A DNA stretch of 64,000 nucleotides from CADEED01 sp041395625 (GTDB lineage: Bacteria > Pseudomonadota > Gammaproteobacteria > Steroidobacterales > Steroidobacteraceae), in contig JAWLAE010000002.1 in the NCBI GenBank assembly GCA_041395625.1, positions 186,001 to 250,000 of the forward strand, given 5' to 3'. The notes under the pieces are model-generated. The model ran no database searches, had not been told where the DNA came from, and was given only the letters and a program-made list of their open reading frames with translations. This document shows positions 1-8,900 of this stretch, piece after piece; the first letter of the stretch is position 1, and every line of letters starts with the position of its first letter. The position numbers and the translations under genes were made by a program.

Positions 1-278
1 TCCCGTGCGAACAAGGCCCACATCAGTACCAGGCCCAGCGCGTTCAGAACGGCATGTTCAAGATCCAAATGGACGATATGAGCGGTCAGCAGCCGATATA
101 TCTGGAACGACTCGAGGCCAGCGCGGTCATATCGCAGTGTGAGCCGCACTGTCTCGCCCCCCAGCTCGGGCAACAGCAGCAGCGCCGCCAGTACCAGCAA
201 CGTGACGCCATACCGGCCGTCGCCGTTGAGCGACTTTAGTATCCCTGCAAACCCTGTCACGGGAGGAGCGGCGTTCAT
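1..278 (-). CDS. rrtA: Rhombosortase (rhomboid-family intramembrane serine protease), truncated at window start
   Basis: Only the first 92 codons are present; the gene runs off the left edge. Reading from the ATG at 278 gives a hydrophobic segment around residues 24-37, then a conserved block at about residues 60-83 (IYRLLTAHIVHLDLEHAVLN) in which spaced histidines are followed by an Asn and Gly. That block is typical of rhombosortases, which cleave GlyGly-CTERM tails of proteins exported by type II secretion. The catalytic Ser and His lie outside the window. The gene is divergent from gspG with 34 bases between start codons, which fits a link to type II secretion. No GlyGly-CTERM substrate is encoded in this window. 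A generic rhomboid protease is the main alternative. Confidence 0.8.
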   Translation of the reverse strand, partial: MNAAPPVTGFAGILKSLNGDGRYGVTLLVLAALLLLPELGGETVRLTLRYDRAGLESFQIYRLLTAHIVHLDLEHAVLNALGLVLMWALFAR

Positions 279-279
279 T

Positions 280-288
280 TGCTATGAT
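280..288 (+). promoter_or_regulatory. Possible extended -10 promoter of gspG
   Basis: The sequence TGCTATGAT reads as an extended -10 element (TG, one base, TATGAT). It is 24 bases upstream of the gspG start and almost touches the rrtA start codon. No convincing -35 is visible, as is common for extended -10 promoters. The call rests on motif shape and the lack of other space. Confidence 0.35.
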
Positions 289-312
289 CCGCGCAGCTTG
301 TTGGAGATTGGA

Positions 313-774
313 ATGACTATGCGGCTGACTGCTGCCCTGGCGCGTGCCCCACGGCTTGAGCGCGGCTTTACGCTGATCGAAATCATGGTGGTGGTGATCA
401 TCATCGGACTCCTTGCTGCGGTCATCGTGCCGCAGTTCATGGGCCGCGTCGATGATGCCCGGGTTGCCAAGGCGCGGCAGGACATCCAGGCAATGGAGAC
501 TGCGCTCACCATGTACCGGCTCGATAACTTCAAGTATCCGACCACCGAGCAGGGTCTGGAAGCTCTCGCGAAGAATCCGGGCGACCCGACGGTGCGCAAT
601 TGGCGCGAGGGCGGGTATCTCAAGCGCGTCAACAAGGATCCATGGGGCAACGACTATCAATACGTCTATCCCGGTACGCGTGGCGGCGAGGTCGATATCT
701 TCTCGCTGGGCGCTGACAACCAGGAAGGCGGCGAAGGTGTCAATGCCGACATCGGTAACTGGAATCTGGAGTAG
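313..774 (+). CDS. gspG: Type II secretion major pseudopilin GspG
   Basis: 153 residues, the usual length for GspG. A short basic leader ends at Gly before FTLIEIMVVVIIIGLL, the class III signal cleaved and N-methylated by prepilin peptidase GspO/PilD, with the conserved Glu at +5. The C-terminal half carries the family pattern PTTEQGLEAL, DPWGNDYQY and the GADNQEGGEG loop that holds calcium. GspG polymerises into the periplasmic pseudopilus that pushes folded exoproteins through the GspD secretin. I chose the ATG at 313, preceded by a GGAG-type ribosome site, over the longer frame from 139. It is the first gene of the gspG-N operon. Confidence 0.95.
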   Translation: MTMRLTAALARAPRLERGFTLIEIMVVVIIIGLLAAVIVPQFMGRVDDARVAKARQDIQAMETALTMYRLDNFKYPTTEQGLEALAKNPGDPTVRNWREGGYLKRVNKDPWGNDYQYVYPGTRGGEVDIFSLGADNQEGGEGVNADIGNWNLE

Positions 775-1315
775 ACCGTCTGGGCGGCGCTGCGGCGCGC
801 GCTCGGCCGGCTTCACGCTGGTCGAGGTACTGGTGGTCGTCGTGATCATCGGGCTCATTTCAGCGGGCGCGCTCATCGCTTTCACTGGCGAGACACGTGA
901 CCGACAGCTGGAGCGCGAGACCGACCGTGTCTATGCCCTCCTCGACTACGTTCGCGATCAGGCGGAGCTGCAGACCCGTGAATTCGGGCTGCGCGCGGAT
1001 GCGGCGGGCTATCAGTTCGTGACGTTCGACCCGCGGTCCAAGAGCTGGCGCGCGGTCGAGGAAGACGACGCACTCACCCGCCGCGAATTGCCCGCCGGAC
1101 TCGAGCCGACCCTGGTAGTCGAGGGGCGCAAGGCGGTGCTCGATGCGCGCAAGGAGATCGAGGATTTCGCGCCGCAGGTCATCGTCTTTGGCAACGGCGA
1201 TCTGAGCTCGTTCGACTATCAACTGCAGCGCGAAGGGGAAGGGGCCAAGGGCCGTGTCTGGAGTGATGAGAATGGTCTGATCAGGGTGGATCATCCGGGT
1301 GTGCCGGCATCGTGA
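743..1315 (+). CDS. gspH: Type II secretion minor pseudopilin GspH
   Basis: 190 residues if translation starts at the ATG at 743, which overlaps the end of gspG by 32 bases. No other ATG, GTG or TTG lies in frame between there and the prepilin site. The leader is about 23 residues ending at Gly, then FTLVEVLVVVVIIGL with Glu at +5. The remainder is a GspH-like globular domain with low sequence conservation. GspH belongs to the minor pseudopilin set (H, I, J, K) that starts and caps the pseudopilus. The next gene starts inside its stop codon (GTGA), implying translational coupling. Confidence 0.85.
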   Translation: MPTSVTGIWSRPSGRRCGARSAGFTLVEVLVVVVIIGLISAGALIAFTGETRDRQLERETDRVYALLDYVRDQAELQTREFGLRADAAGYQFVTFDPRSKSWRAVEEDDALTRRELPAGLEPTLVVEGRKAVLDARKEIEDFAPQVIVFGNGDLSSFDYQLQREGEGAKGRVWSDENGLIRVDHPGVPAS

Positions 1316-1860
1316 AGCACTCACGTCAGTCCGGTTTTACATTGATCGAGGTGATCGTGGCTTTGGCGATCGTCGTGTTGTCGATCGGCGCCTTGTTAGG
1401 TGCGGTCACCTCCTCTGCCAGCAATACCGACTACCTGCGTGAACGCACATTCGCGGATTGGGTGGCTCTCAATCAGCTCACGACGACGCGCGTCAGCGGC
1501 AACGTTCCGAGTCGCGGCACGACGAGTGGCGAAGTGGACTACGCGGGTCGGCGCTACGCCTGGCGCCAGACGGTGTCATCGCTGCCCTTCAGTGGCTTGT
1601 TCAAGGTCGAGGTAGCCGCCCGGCCGCTGCCCGCCGGCGGCGTCGCGAGCGCTTCGAGTGCCGAGAACGAGGCGACCGTCTGGACTGCTACGGTCATCGG
1701 CGTGATGGGCACGTCCGTGCATATTTCCAATACGCCGCTGGGCCCGAGCTGGGGCAGTCTGCAACCCGCCAACGCACCGGGTGGGCCGCCCGGCGGCAAT
1801 CCTGCTGGCAACCCCGGCCAACCTGGCGCGCCGCCGCCGGGCGGCCCACCGACGACGTGA
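1312..1860 (+). CDS. gspI: Type II secretion minor pseudopilin GspI with a Pro/Gly-rich tail
   Basis: 182 residues with GTG start overlapping the gspH stop by four bases. A seven-residue leader ends in Gly before FTLIEVIVALAIVVL, a canonical prepilin site and transmembrane stretch. GspI is a core of the pseudopilus tip complex with GspJ and GspK. The family is usually about 120-130 residues. Here the last 30 or so residues are an extra low-complexity tail rich in Pro, Gly, Asn and Ala, which would extend from the tip into the periplasm. Downstream gspJ again starts at a GTGA overlap. Confidence 0.9.
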   Translation: MKHSRQSGFTLIEVIVALAIVVLSIGALLGAVTSSASNTDYLRERTFADWVALNQLTTTRVSGNVPSRGTTSGEVDYAGRRYAWRQTVSSLPFSGLFKVEVAARPLPAGGVASASSAENEATVWTATVIGVMGTSVHISNTPLGPSWGSLQPANAPGGPPGGNPAGNPGQPGAPPPGGPPTT

Positions 1861-2498
1861 GTACGATGCGTCACCGCGGCTTCACACTGATCGAGATCCT
1901 GGTTGCGGTGGCGATCGCGGCCATCATGTTCGCGATCGGCTACGCAGGCATCAATCAGGCTTTGCGCGATCGCGAAGGCCTCGAAGCGGCGCAGAATCGC
2001 CTGACCTCGCTGCAGCGTGCCATGCGCATACTGTCACAGGACTTTGCGCAGGTCGTGCCGCGGCCGGCGCGCGATCTGGCTGGCAATGGCGACCTGCAGC
2101 CGGCCATCGTGAGCGGTCGCACCAGCGACTATCTAGTGGCGTTTTCGCGCGGCGGCTGGTCGAATCCGGCCGGCGCGCAACGCGCGACGCAACAGCGCGT
2201 ACGCTACGTCTTCTCCAATGGTGAACTGGTGCGGGAGTACTGGTTGTCGCTCGATCCTGCGCTCAACGCCGAACCGCGCCGTCGGATCCTGCTGAATGGG
2301 GTGCGTGCCGTCGAATTTCGCTACCTCAATCCCGTGGACCGCGCGTGGCGCAGCGACTGGCCGGCCACTACCACCGTCGGAATTGTCAGTCCAGCGAACG
2401 CCGGTCTCGCAGTGCAAACCCGCCCTGCGGCAGTCGAAGTGACACTGGACCTCGAAGATTGGGGGCGCATCAGTCGTATTTTCGAGGTGCCGACGTGA
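1857..2498 (+). CDS. gspJ: Type II secretion minor pseudopilin GspJ
   Basis: 213 residues from the GTG at 1857 that overlaps the gspI stop; an ATG at 1866 three codons later is an equally good start. The prepilin signal is MRHRG followed by FTLIEILVAVAIAAIMF with Glu at +5. The later QRAMRILSQDFAQ and the C-terminal VEVTLDLEDWGRISR segments fit GspJ. It forms the tip trimer with GspI and GspK. The stop overlaps the gspK GTG by four bases. Confidence 0.92.
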   Translation: MSTMRHRGFTLIEILVAVAIAAIMFAIGYAGINQALRDREGLEAAQNRLTSLQRAMRILSQDFAQVVPRPARDLAGNGDLQPAIVSGRTSDYLVAFSRGGWSNPAGAQRATQQRVRYVFSNGELVREYWLSLDPALNAEPRRRILLNGVRAVEFRYLNPVDRAWRSDWPATTTVGIVSPANAGLAVQTRPAAVEVTLDLEDWGRISRIFEVPT

Positions 2499-3475
2499 GG
2501 CAAGCTCCGGCGCCAGCCACGCATCAACGCGGTATTGCGTTGCTGACAGCGATCGTGCTGTTTGCGATCGCCACGGTGCTCGCTGCGACGATCACCTACA
2601 ACAAGGCGATGGCGGCGCGCCGCGCCGCGGCGACATTCGCACTCGATCAGGCGTTGCAGGCAGGGCTTGCGGCCGAAGCGCTCGCGTCGCTGGCGCTCGA
2701 GACCTCCGCCAAGAACAACTCCTCGCAGACACTACCTACGCAGCCTTGGGCCCAGACATTCGGGCCGGTGGAAATCGAGGATACTGGTGTGTGGGTCGCG
2801 GGCCAGCTGGAAGACCTGCAGAGTCGCTTCAACCTCAATTCGTTGGTGGTTTTCGATCAGGCCGCCAATGCGTTCGTCGCCGATCCGGGTACCATGAAGG
2901 AGTTCCAGCAATTGCTGCAGTCACTCGATCTCGAGGCGAAGTGGGCCAACCTGATCGTCGACTGGATCGACACCGACATCGCCCCCAATGGTCCCGACGG
3001 CGGCGAGGACTCGCTCTATCTCACCCAGACGCCGGCCTATCGCCCACCTAACACCTTCATCACCAGCAGCAGCGAGCTCCTGGCACTGCCTGGCTTCGGG
3101 CCTGAACGTTACGCCAAGCTCGCGCCATTCGTCACGGCGCTGCCTAACGACAGCAAAGTGAACATCTGTACAGCCTGGGGCGTGGTGCTCGATGCGGTGC
3201 GCGCCGATGGTCAGGATGAATTTAAGTCCAATGACCCGACGCCAAATCGCGACCGCAACTGTTTTCCGGAACGCACGGCGTTTCTCTCCGGCCTGCGCAG
3301 TGCTGACCCGCAGGATAAAGCGCGGGTCGACAGCCGCATCGACGAGAACAGCAGCTATTTCCTGCTGACCAGTACCGTGCGTATTGGCACTACCGAGTTC
3401 GTTCTGTACAGTGTTTTGTTTCGCGAGCAGAGTGGCCAGGTCCGGGCACTCCAGCGCACCTTTGGCAGCGAGTGA
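2495..3475 (+). CDS. gspK: Type II secretion tip pseudopilin GspK
   Basis: 326 residues starting at a GTG within the gspJ stop. The leader ends QRG, followed by IALLTAIVLFAIATVLA. GspK lacks the +5 Glu found in other pseudopilins, as here. The middle region has the family marks DLQSRFNLNSL and LIVDWIDTDIAPNGPDGGEDSLY, part of the large alpha domain that caps the pseudopilus and binds calcium, and SSELLALPGFGPERYAKLAPFV, a helix-hairpin-helix-like segment. The longest pseudopilin in the operon, as expected. Confidence 0.93.
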   Translation: MRQAPAPATHQRGIALLTAIVLFAIATVLAATITYNKAMAARRAAATFALDQALQAGLAAEALASLALETSAKNNSSQTLPTQPWAQTFGPVEIEDTGVWVAGQLEDLQSRFNLNSLVVFDQAANAFVADPGTMKEFQQLLQSLDLEAKWANLIVDWIDTDIAPNGPDGGEDSLYLTQTPAYRPPNTFITSSSELLALPGFGPERYAKLAPFVTALPNDSKVNICTAWGVVLDAVRADGQDEFKSNDPTPNRDRNCFPERTAFLSGLRSADPQDKARVDSRIDENSSYFLLTSTVRIGTTEFVLYSVLFREQSGQVRALQRTFGSE

Positions 3476-3478
3476 CTC

Positions 3479-4747
3479 ATGGCCGATTGGCTCTTGATCC
3501 GCCTCTCAGGCACCAGTACTGGCGAAGCTACATGGCTGGCGTGCAACGACGCCGGCCAGATCGTGCTGCCGCCACAACGCGGTATGCTCGATCAGGCCAG
3601 TCCGCTCGCTGCCGCACGTCGAGTAGCCCTGCTGGTGCCTAGCGATCAGGTGCTGCTGACAGACGCGCAATTGCCGGCGAAAAGCGGCGCCAAGTTGTTA
3701 CAGATGGTGCCCTATGCTCTCGAAGAACAACTCGCGGAGGACATCGACGATTTGCATTTCGCGGTCGGTGCCAGGCCCGATTCGGGCCGAACACCAGTAG
3801 CGGTCGTCGCGCGCGCCACGCTCGCGGCGTGGCTAAGCGAGTTGCAGTCGGCTGGCATCACGCCGAACGCGATGTACGCTGAGGCCAGCCTCGTGCCGAG
3901 CACGCCCGGCCAGGTGACCGCGGTGCTCGATGGGCCAAATATCACGCTGCGTCTTGCGGGTGCGGCACCGGTGGTCGTCCCGTCCGAGCCGCTGGAAGCG
4001 GCGTTCGAATTTCTCGATTCCCAGCGCACCGACACCCTGCCCGGCCTCGAGCCCCCGCCGATGGGCTTGTTGCTGTACGCGGCCAGCGACGATTGGCAGT
4101 CGCGGCAGACCGAGTTCGAGACCAACAGCGCGCGCTTCACGAATATCAAAGTGCAACTGTTGCCCAATGGCCCGGCTGCGCTGCTCGCGCAGCAGCTGGG
4201 GAGCGCCGATGCGATCAATCTCCTGCAAGGCTCATATGCACCGCAGCATGAATCGTCGGCCGACTGGCGCGCCTGGCGGTGGGCCGCACTGCTGGCCGGG
4301 ATCTTGTTCGTCGTGCACGTCGGTGCCCGCTCGTATGAATTGCTGCGGTTGAAGAAGGCCGAGACGGCGCTCGACCAATCGCTTGCTGACGCGGTCCGCC
4401 TTGCGATGCCGGACGATCCCAGTCTGCGCAACGCGCGCCAGCGGGTTGAACAGCGATTGTTGGCCGTGCGCGGTTCCGGTGGCGCCGCCGGTAGCATGCT
4501 AGGCGCGTTGGGCGCGCTCGCGAATGCGCAAGGCAGCGTGCCTGCAGCGTCGGTCAAGGGCTTCACTTTCCGCGACGGCACCATGGAACTTCGGATCACG
4601 GCACCGGATGCCGCCAGTCTCGACGCGGTTGCACAGCAGTTCAATGCCAACGGCTGGCGAGCACAGCTGCTCTCTGGCAACGCTGCGGGCGCAGCCTATC
4701 AGGGTCGCATCCAGGTGAAGTCGCCGGGTGCCGGAGGCGCATCATGA
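3479..4747 (+). CDS. gspL: Type II secretion inner-membrane platform protein GspL
   Basis: 422 residues. The N-terminal cytoplasmic part (about 1-260) has the actin-like fold that in the family binds the GspE ATPase. A single transmembrane segment lies at about 267-283 (WAALLAGILFVVHVGAR), followed by a periplasmic ferredoxin-like domain. The motif VPYALEEQLAEDIDDLHFA near residue 80 is typical of GspL. Starts three bases after gspK and overlaps gspM by four bases (ATGA). It recruits GspE, which must be encoded elsewhere. Confidence 0.93.
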   Translation: MADWLLIRLSGTSTGEATWLACNDAGQIVLPPQRGMLDQASPLAAARRVALLVPSDQVLLTDAQLPAKSGAKLLQMVPYALEEQLAEDIDDLHFAVGARPDSGRTPVAVVARATLAAWLSELQSAGITPNAMYAEASLVPSTPGQVTAVLDGPNITLRLAGAAPVVVPSEPLEAAFEFLDSQRTDTLPGLEPPPMGLLLYAASDDWQSRQTEFETNSARFTNIKVQLLPNGPAALLAQQLGSADAINLLQGSYAPQHESSADWRAWRWAALLAGILFVVHVGARSYELLRLKKAETALDQSLADAVRLAMPDDPSLRNARQRVEQRLLAVRGSGGAAGSMLGALGALANAQGSVPAASVKGFTFRDGTMELRITAPDAASLDAVAQQFNANGWRAQLLSGNAAGAAYQGRIQVKSPGAGGAS

Positions 4748-5226
4748 ACGCATTGACGCGCTGGCTGAACGGCCTGAGTGAGCGTGAGCGGCTGATGGTC
4801 ACCGTCGGTGGCGTGATCGCTGTCGTATTGCTGTTGCTGGCCGTCGTGCTGCCACTCAATCTGGCGGTGGCCGGTGCGACTTCACGGGTCGAGAAGAAGC
4901 AGAGCGATCTCGCTTTCATCGAGAGTGTTGCGCCGGAAGTGGCGGCGGCCGGGCCGCTCGGCGGCGGCGGCGCGACGACTGAGTCGTTAGTCGTGCTGAT
5001 CGATCGATCGGCGCGTGAGTCGGGCCTGGGCGCGTCACTCAGCAGTACGCAGCCGAATGGTGACAAGTCGCTGCGACTGCGGCTCGATCGCGCATCGTTC
5101 GACTTGCTGGTCGGCTGGCTGGCGCGGTTGTCGGAGCAGCATGGTGTGAGGGTTGAATCGGCCGAAATCGAAGGCGGCGGCGAACCTGGCATCGTCAACG
5201 CTGGACTCGTCTTGCGCACACGCTGA
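4744..5226 (+). CDS. gspM: Type II secretion platform protein GspM
   Basis: 160 residues. A short cytoplasmic start with LSERERLMV leads into one transmembrane segment at about residues 19-42, then a periplasmic domain ending in the GspM-type VRVESAEIEGGGEPGIVNAG pattern. The length and topology match GspM, the partner that stabilises GspL. Start ATG overlaps the gspL stop by four bases. Confidence 0.9.
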   Translation: MNALTRWLNGLSERERLMVTVGGVIAVVLLLLAVVLPLNLAVAGATSRVEKKQSDLAFIESVAPEVAAAGPLGGGGATTESLVVLIDRSARESGLGASLSSTQPNGDKSLRLRLDRASFDLLVGWLARLSEQHGVRVESAEIEGGGEPGIVNAGLVLRTR

Positions 5227-5240
5227 AGCCGAGCAGCCGA

Positions 5241-5987
5241 ATGAAGCGTGTCGGTCTCACCGTTGCGGCATCGCTCGCAGTCTTCGTATTCGTATTGCTG
5301 TTCAACTTGCCGGCCAATTGGATCCGCCGCTGGCTGCCCACCTCGGTTGGTTGTGGTGATCTTGCCGGTACTGTATGGCGCGGTGAGTGCGCGGCGTTTT
5401 CTATCGGCGGCGGCCCGCCGTTGGGCACACTTGCGTGGAACATCTCACCGTGGCGGATTGTCATCGCCAGAGCCGTTGGTACGGTGAGTCTGGCGGGACG
5501 CGATTTGGCGGCGAGTGCTAGCCTCGCGCTGCGATTTTCAGGCGACGGCGAGATCAGCAACCTGCGGCTGCGTTTGCCGCTCGATCCGGCGATCGTCTCG
5601 GCAGTGCCGGCCAACATCCGCGGCGTGGCGAGCGCCGACATCCGCCGACTCGAATTGCGCAACGGTAAGCTCGCGGCGCTGACTGGCGTCGTCGAGACGA
5701 GTGAACTACGGGACGTGGGTAGCGCGGCGATGCCGCTGGGCGACTATGCAGTGACTTTCGATGGTGACATTGCGGCCGACGGCTCTTTGACCGGCGAGCT
5801 CATGGATCGCGGGGGTCCGCTGTCTGTTCGGGCGACGCTGCAGTTGACACCTGAACCCGGCTATCTACTGCGAGGGGTCGTCAGTGCGCGTGCCGAGGCG
5901 GCCGCACACTTGCAGCGCCAGCTGGAGATGCTCGGCCCGCCTGATGGCAACGGTCAACGGCAATTTGCGCTCGAAGGGACTTTCTAG
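5241..5987 (+). CDS. gspN: Type II secretion protein GspN
   Basis: 248 residues with one N-terminal transmembrane segment (about 8-22) and a periplasmic beta-rich domain. The segments VGCGDLAGTVWRGECA and LGTLAWNISPW match GspN, and ALEGTF ends the protein. GspN is an accessory, not universal, component whose exact role is unclear. It closes the operon, 14 bases after gspM. Its stop is only six bases from the convergent addA stop and no terminator hairpin is visible between them. Confidence 0.88.
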   Translation: MKRVGLTVAASLAVFVFVLLFNLPANWIRRWLPTSVGCGDLAGTVWRGECAAFSIGGGPPLGTLAWNISPWRIVIARAVGTVSLAGRDLAASASLALRFSGDGEISNLRLRLPLDPAIVSAVPANIRGVASADIRRLELRNGKLAALTGVVETSELRDVGSAAMPLGDYAVTFDGDIAADGSLTGELMDRGGPLSVRATLQLTPEPGYLLRGVVSARAEAAAHLQRQLEMLGPPDGNGQRQFALEGTF

Positions 5988-5993
5988 GTCCTG

Positions 5994-8900
5994 TCACTCG
6001 GTCTCGGGCTGCGTAGCGAGCGAACATTCCTGCCAGATCGCCAACAACGGAAAGTAAAGTCCGGCGCGCACCTCGCATTGCTTCAGTTTCCCCAATAGGC
6101 GCACATAACGACTGAGCTGCGGTCGGTAACGCTTGGTCTGTTCGCGCAGGAATTCCTCGATCGATCCGCCCTCGTGCGGGCTGGTCTTGAAATCGACGAC
6201 CCAGCGGACGCCCGATTCATCGACGAACGTGCGGTCTATGACCACACTGACAACGCGCTGGTTCTCGAGCCCGGTCAGAGCGAGTTCGCTGGCTGCGTCC
6301 TCATGCTGATCACTCAGAATCCAGCGGCCACGAGTGTCCGACAAGGTCCGGTCGATCGCGCTCTCAGCGACGCTAGTGGCATCTTCTAGTTCATCGACTG
6401 GGACGCCCAATGCGGCGAGGTCAGCACGCAGGTGCGAGCGAATGATTGCGACGCGCGCCGCATCCGCCACGGCGCCCGTCACCGCTATCGTTTCGAGCGC
6501 GGCATGCACCGCCGTGCCAATGTGGCGCGCGGTTTCGCCCGCCCAGCGGTATTCGAGTGCCTCATCGAGTGAGCCAATTTCGAGCGGCGTGCGCACCGGG
6601 TCTGGTGGCACACCTGGTCGACGCCAATCAGTTGACAGCCGCCGCAGGAGATTGCTACGTGGTGCAACCGGGGCAGCCGCCGTCTCGGCGCCCAGCATCG
6701 TCAGCGCGTTGCACGGTGCGCTGACGGATGGCCAGAGCGGCTCGAGCAATGTTCCGCGAGCGGCCTGCAACACGCGGTCTTTGTCCGACTGCGGATGAAC
6801 GTAGAGCTGCAGTGAGCGTTTGGCACGCGTCAGTGCCACGTACAACACTCGCGCGCGCTCGAACGCCGCGCGACGCGCCTTGAATCGTTTGATGAGTTTG
6901 TGCAGCTCACCGTCCGGCTCGTTTGGACACTTGATCGGCGCCAGCAGCAGGTCGCTCTGCGTGAGCGCTTCCTCGCCGGCTGCTCGGGGCAGTTCCAGCC
7001 AGCGCAGCAGCGGATCCTTATCACGCTGCGGCCGGCGACCGATGCCTGGCACGATCACATGATCGTACTCGAGCCCCTTGGCCTGGAAGATGGTGGTCAC
7101 GACCACCGCGTCCGGGCTGGTGGTGCCACCTGGCGCGTGCAGATCCTCCAGCAAAGCTTCGATATCGCTGCCTTGCAAGGTATTGCCCTGCCGCTCCAGC
7201 GTTTGCAGCGCTGCAAAGAAGGCCTCACTACTTGCGAGGTCGTCCGGTGTCTGGCAAGTCGCTGGGCCGTCAAGCCGCAACCAGGTGGATTCCACCCATT
7301 CGGCCAGCGAACGACGACCGCGCTCGAGCAGACATTCGGTGATGACCTGCGCGAATCCTTCGGCCCTAACATGCGTCGCCGCGTCCAGAAGACCCTGCTC
7401 GACCGTGAGCCGTAGCCGCTGCAGCATGGTCTGCTCGCCGGCGGGCTCGGTCGCCTTGCCGGCATCCACTACCGTCAGGAGGTCGGCCAGCGTGAGCCCG
7501 CACCAGGGCGCACGCAGACTGGCTAGCCAGGCCGTATAGTCGCCGAGTGAGAGCAGCGCGCGAGTGAGGGCCTCGAGATCGCGCACCACGGGCACCTCCA
7601 TCAGCGGTGTCAGCTTGACGCCCGAGAACGGTATCTGCTGAGCACGCAGTTGTTCGCTGATGAGATAGGTGTGGGCTCGACTGCTTGCCAGCACCGCGAT
7701 GGTTTCGCCAGGTGCCCGCGCCCGCAACGCGCCAATGTGCCGCACGATATCGACAGCCTCGGCCGCGCGCCCGCCAGCGGCCACCGCCTGCACCGCTACT
7801 CGACCTATTCCGCGGTCACGGGCCGCAGACAGGCTGGGAAGATGGCGCACCGCGCCGAAGCGCCGATCGTCCTGCTGCGGAAATATGCCGCCGAACCAAA
7901 TATTCGCCTGGTCCACGAGCTCGTGAGCCGAGCGGAAATTGCGCAACAACGCCAGTTGCTCGAGGCGGATGTCGCCGATACCTTGCTCGCGCGCGCGGAT
8001 GAACAGGCCCACCTCGGCATTGCGGAATTGGTAGATCGACTGCATCGGGTCGCCCACCAGAAACAGCGTGCGGCCGTCCCCCGGGGACCAGCCCGCCACC
8101 AAAGTCTCGAGCAACGCGAACTGATCGTGGGACGTGTCCTGGAACTCGTCCACGAGAATGTGCTGCAGTCGCAGATCGAGCCGTTCGGCGAGATCGGTTG
8201 GCTGGCCGTTCTCGATCAGCGCCTGGCGGGCAGCGCCGGCAATCGCGACGTGATCGCATTCGCCCGTCTCGGTGAACATGACATGCAGCATCTGGGCGGC
8301 GTACGTGAGTACCTGACTCAGGTCGACCAACGACTGGCGTGTGCCGTCATCGATCGTCGCAGCAGGCAGATATGCCACGTCGACCAGTGCGTCCAGGGCA
8401 CCGTCGGCCTGTTTGAGATCTGCGAACCAGGACTGGAAGCGTTGCTTGAAAGCGTGATCGTCCTTGTGGATACCCTTGGTGACGTTCACCCTGTTCACGA
8501 AGCCGCCATAATCGGCGTACAGCACCAGCGAGGTGAGCCCCCACCATCGTTCTACGTCGGTCGCTGCAGCGGTGAGCATCCCGGTGTTGGTGAGCCACGG
8601 CTGATAGCCGCGCACCGTACTCTGGTCGTTGTCCCGTACGACCCGTGCGCAGGTGGGCAGCAATTGCGCGGCTTCTGCACAGAGATCAGGTCCCAGTACA
8701 TGCATCGCCCGCGCCAGCGTCTCCTCGATGACGTTGACCAGGCTCGCTTGCAGGCCTGTGGCGAGTTCCGTCCCGCTGCTGCTTGCAATGTGCGGCAACC
8801 AGTGGTTGCGGGTAGCGAGCATCTCAGCGATCAGCCGCTCGAGTCGTCGCCAGTCGTTGTCGAGATGTGCCAGCAATCGATCGAACGCGTTCCGCACCGC

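Noticed and set aside
413..742. Upstream extension of the gspH frame
   Set aside because: It runs through gspG in another frame; a prepilin leader of about 130 residues would be without precedent. The ATG at 743 gives a sensible leader.
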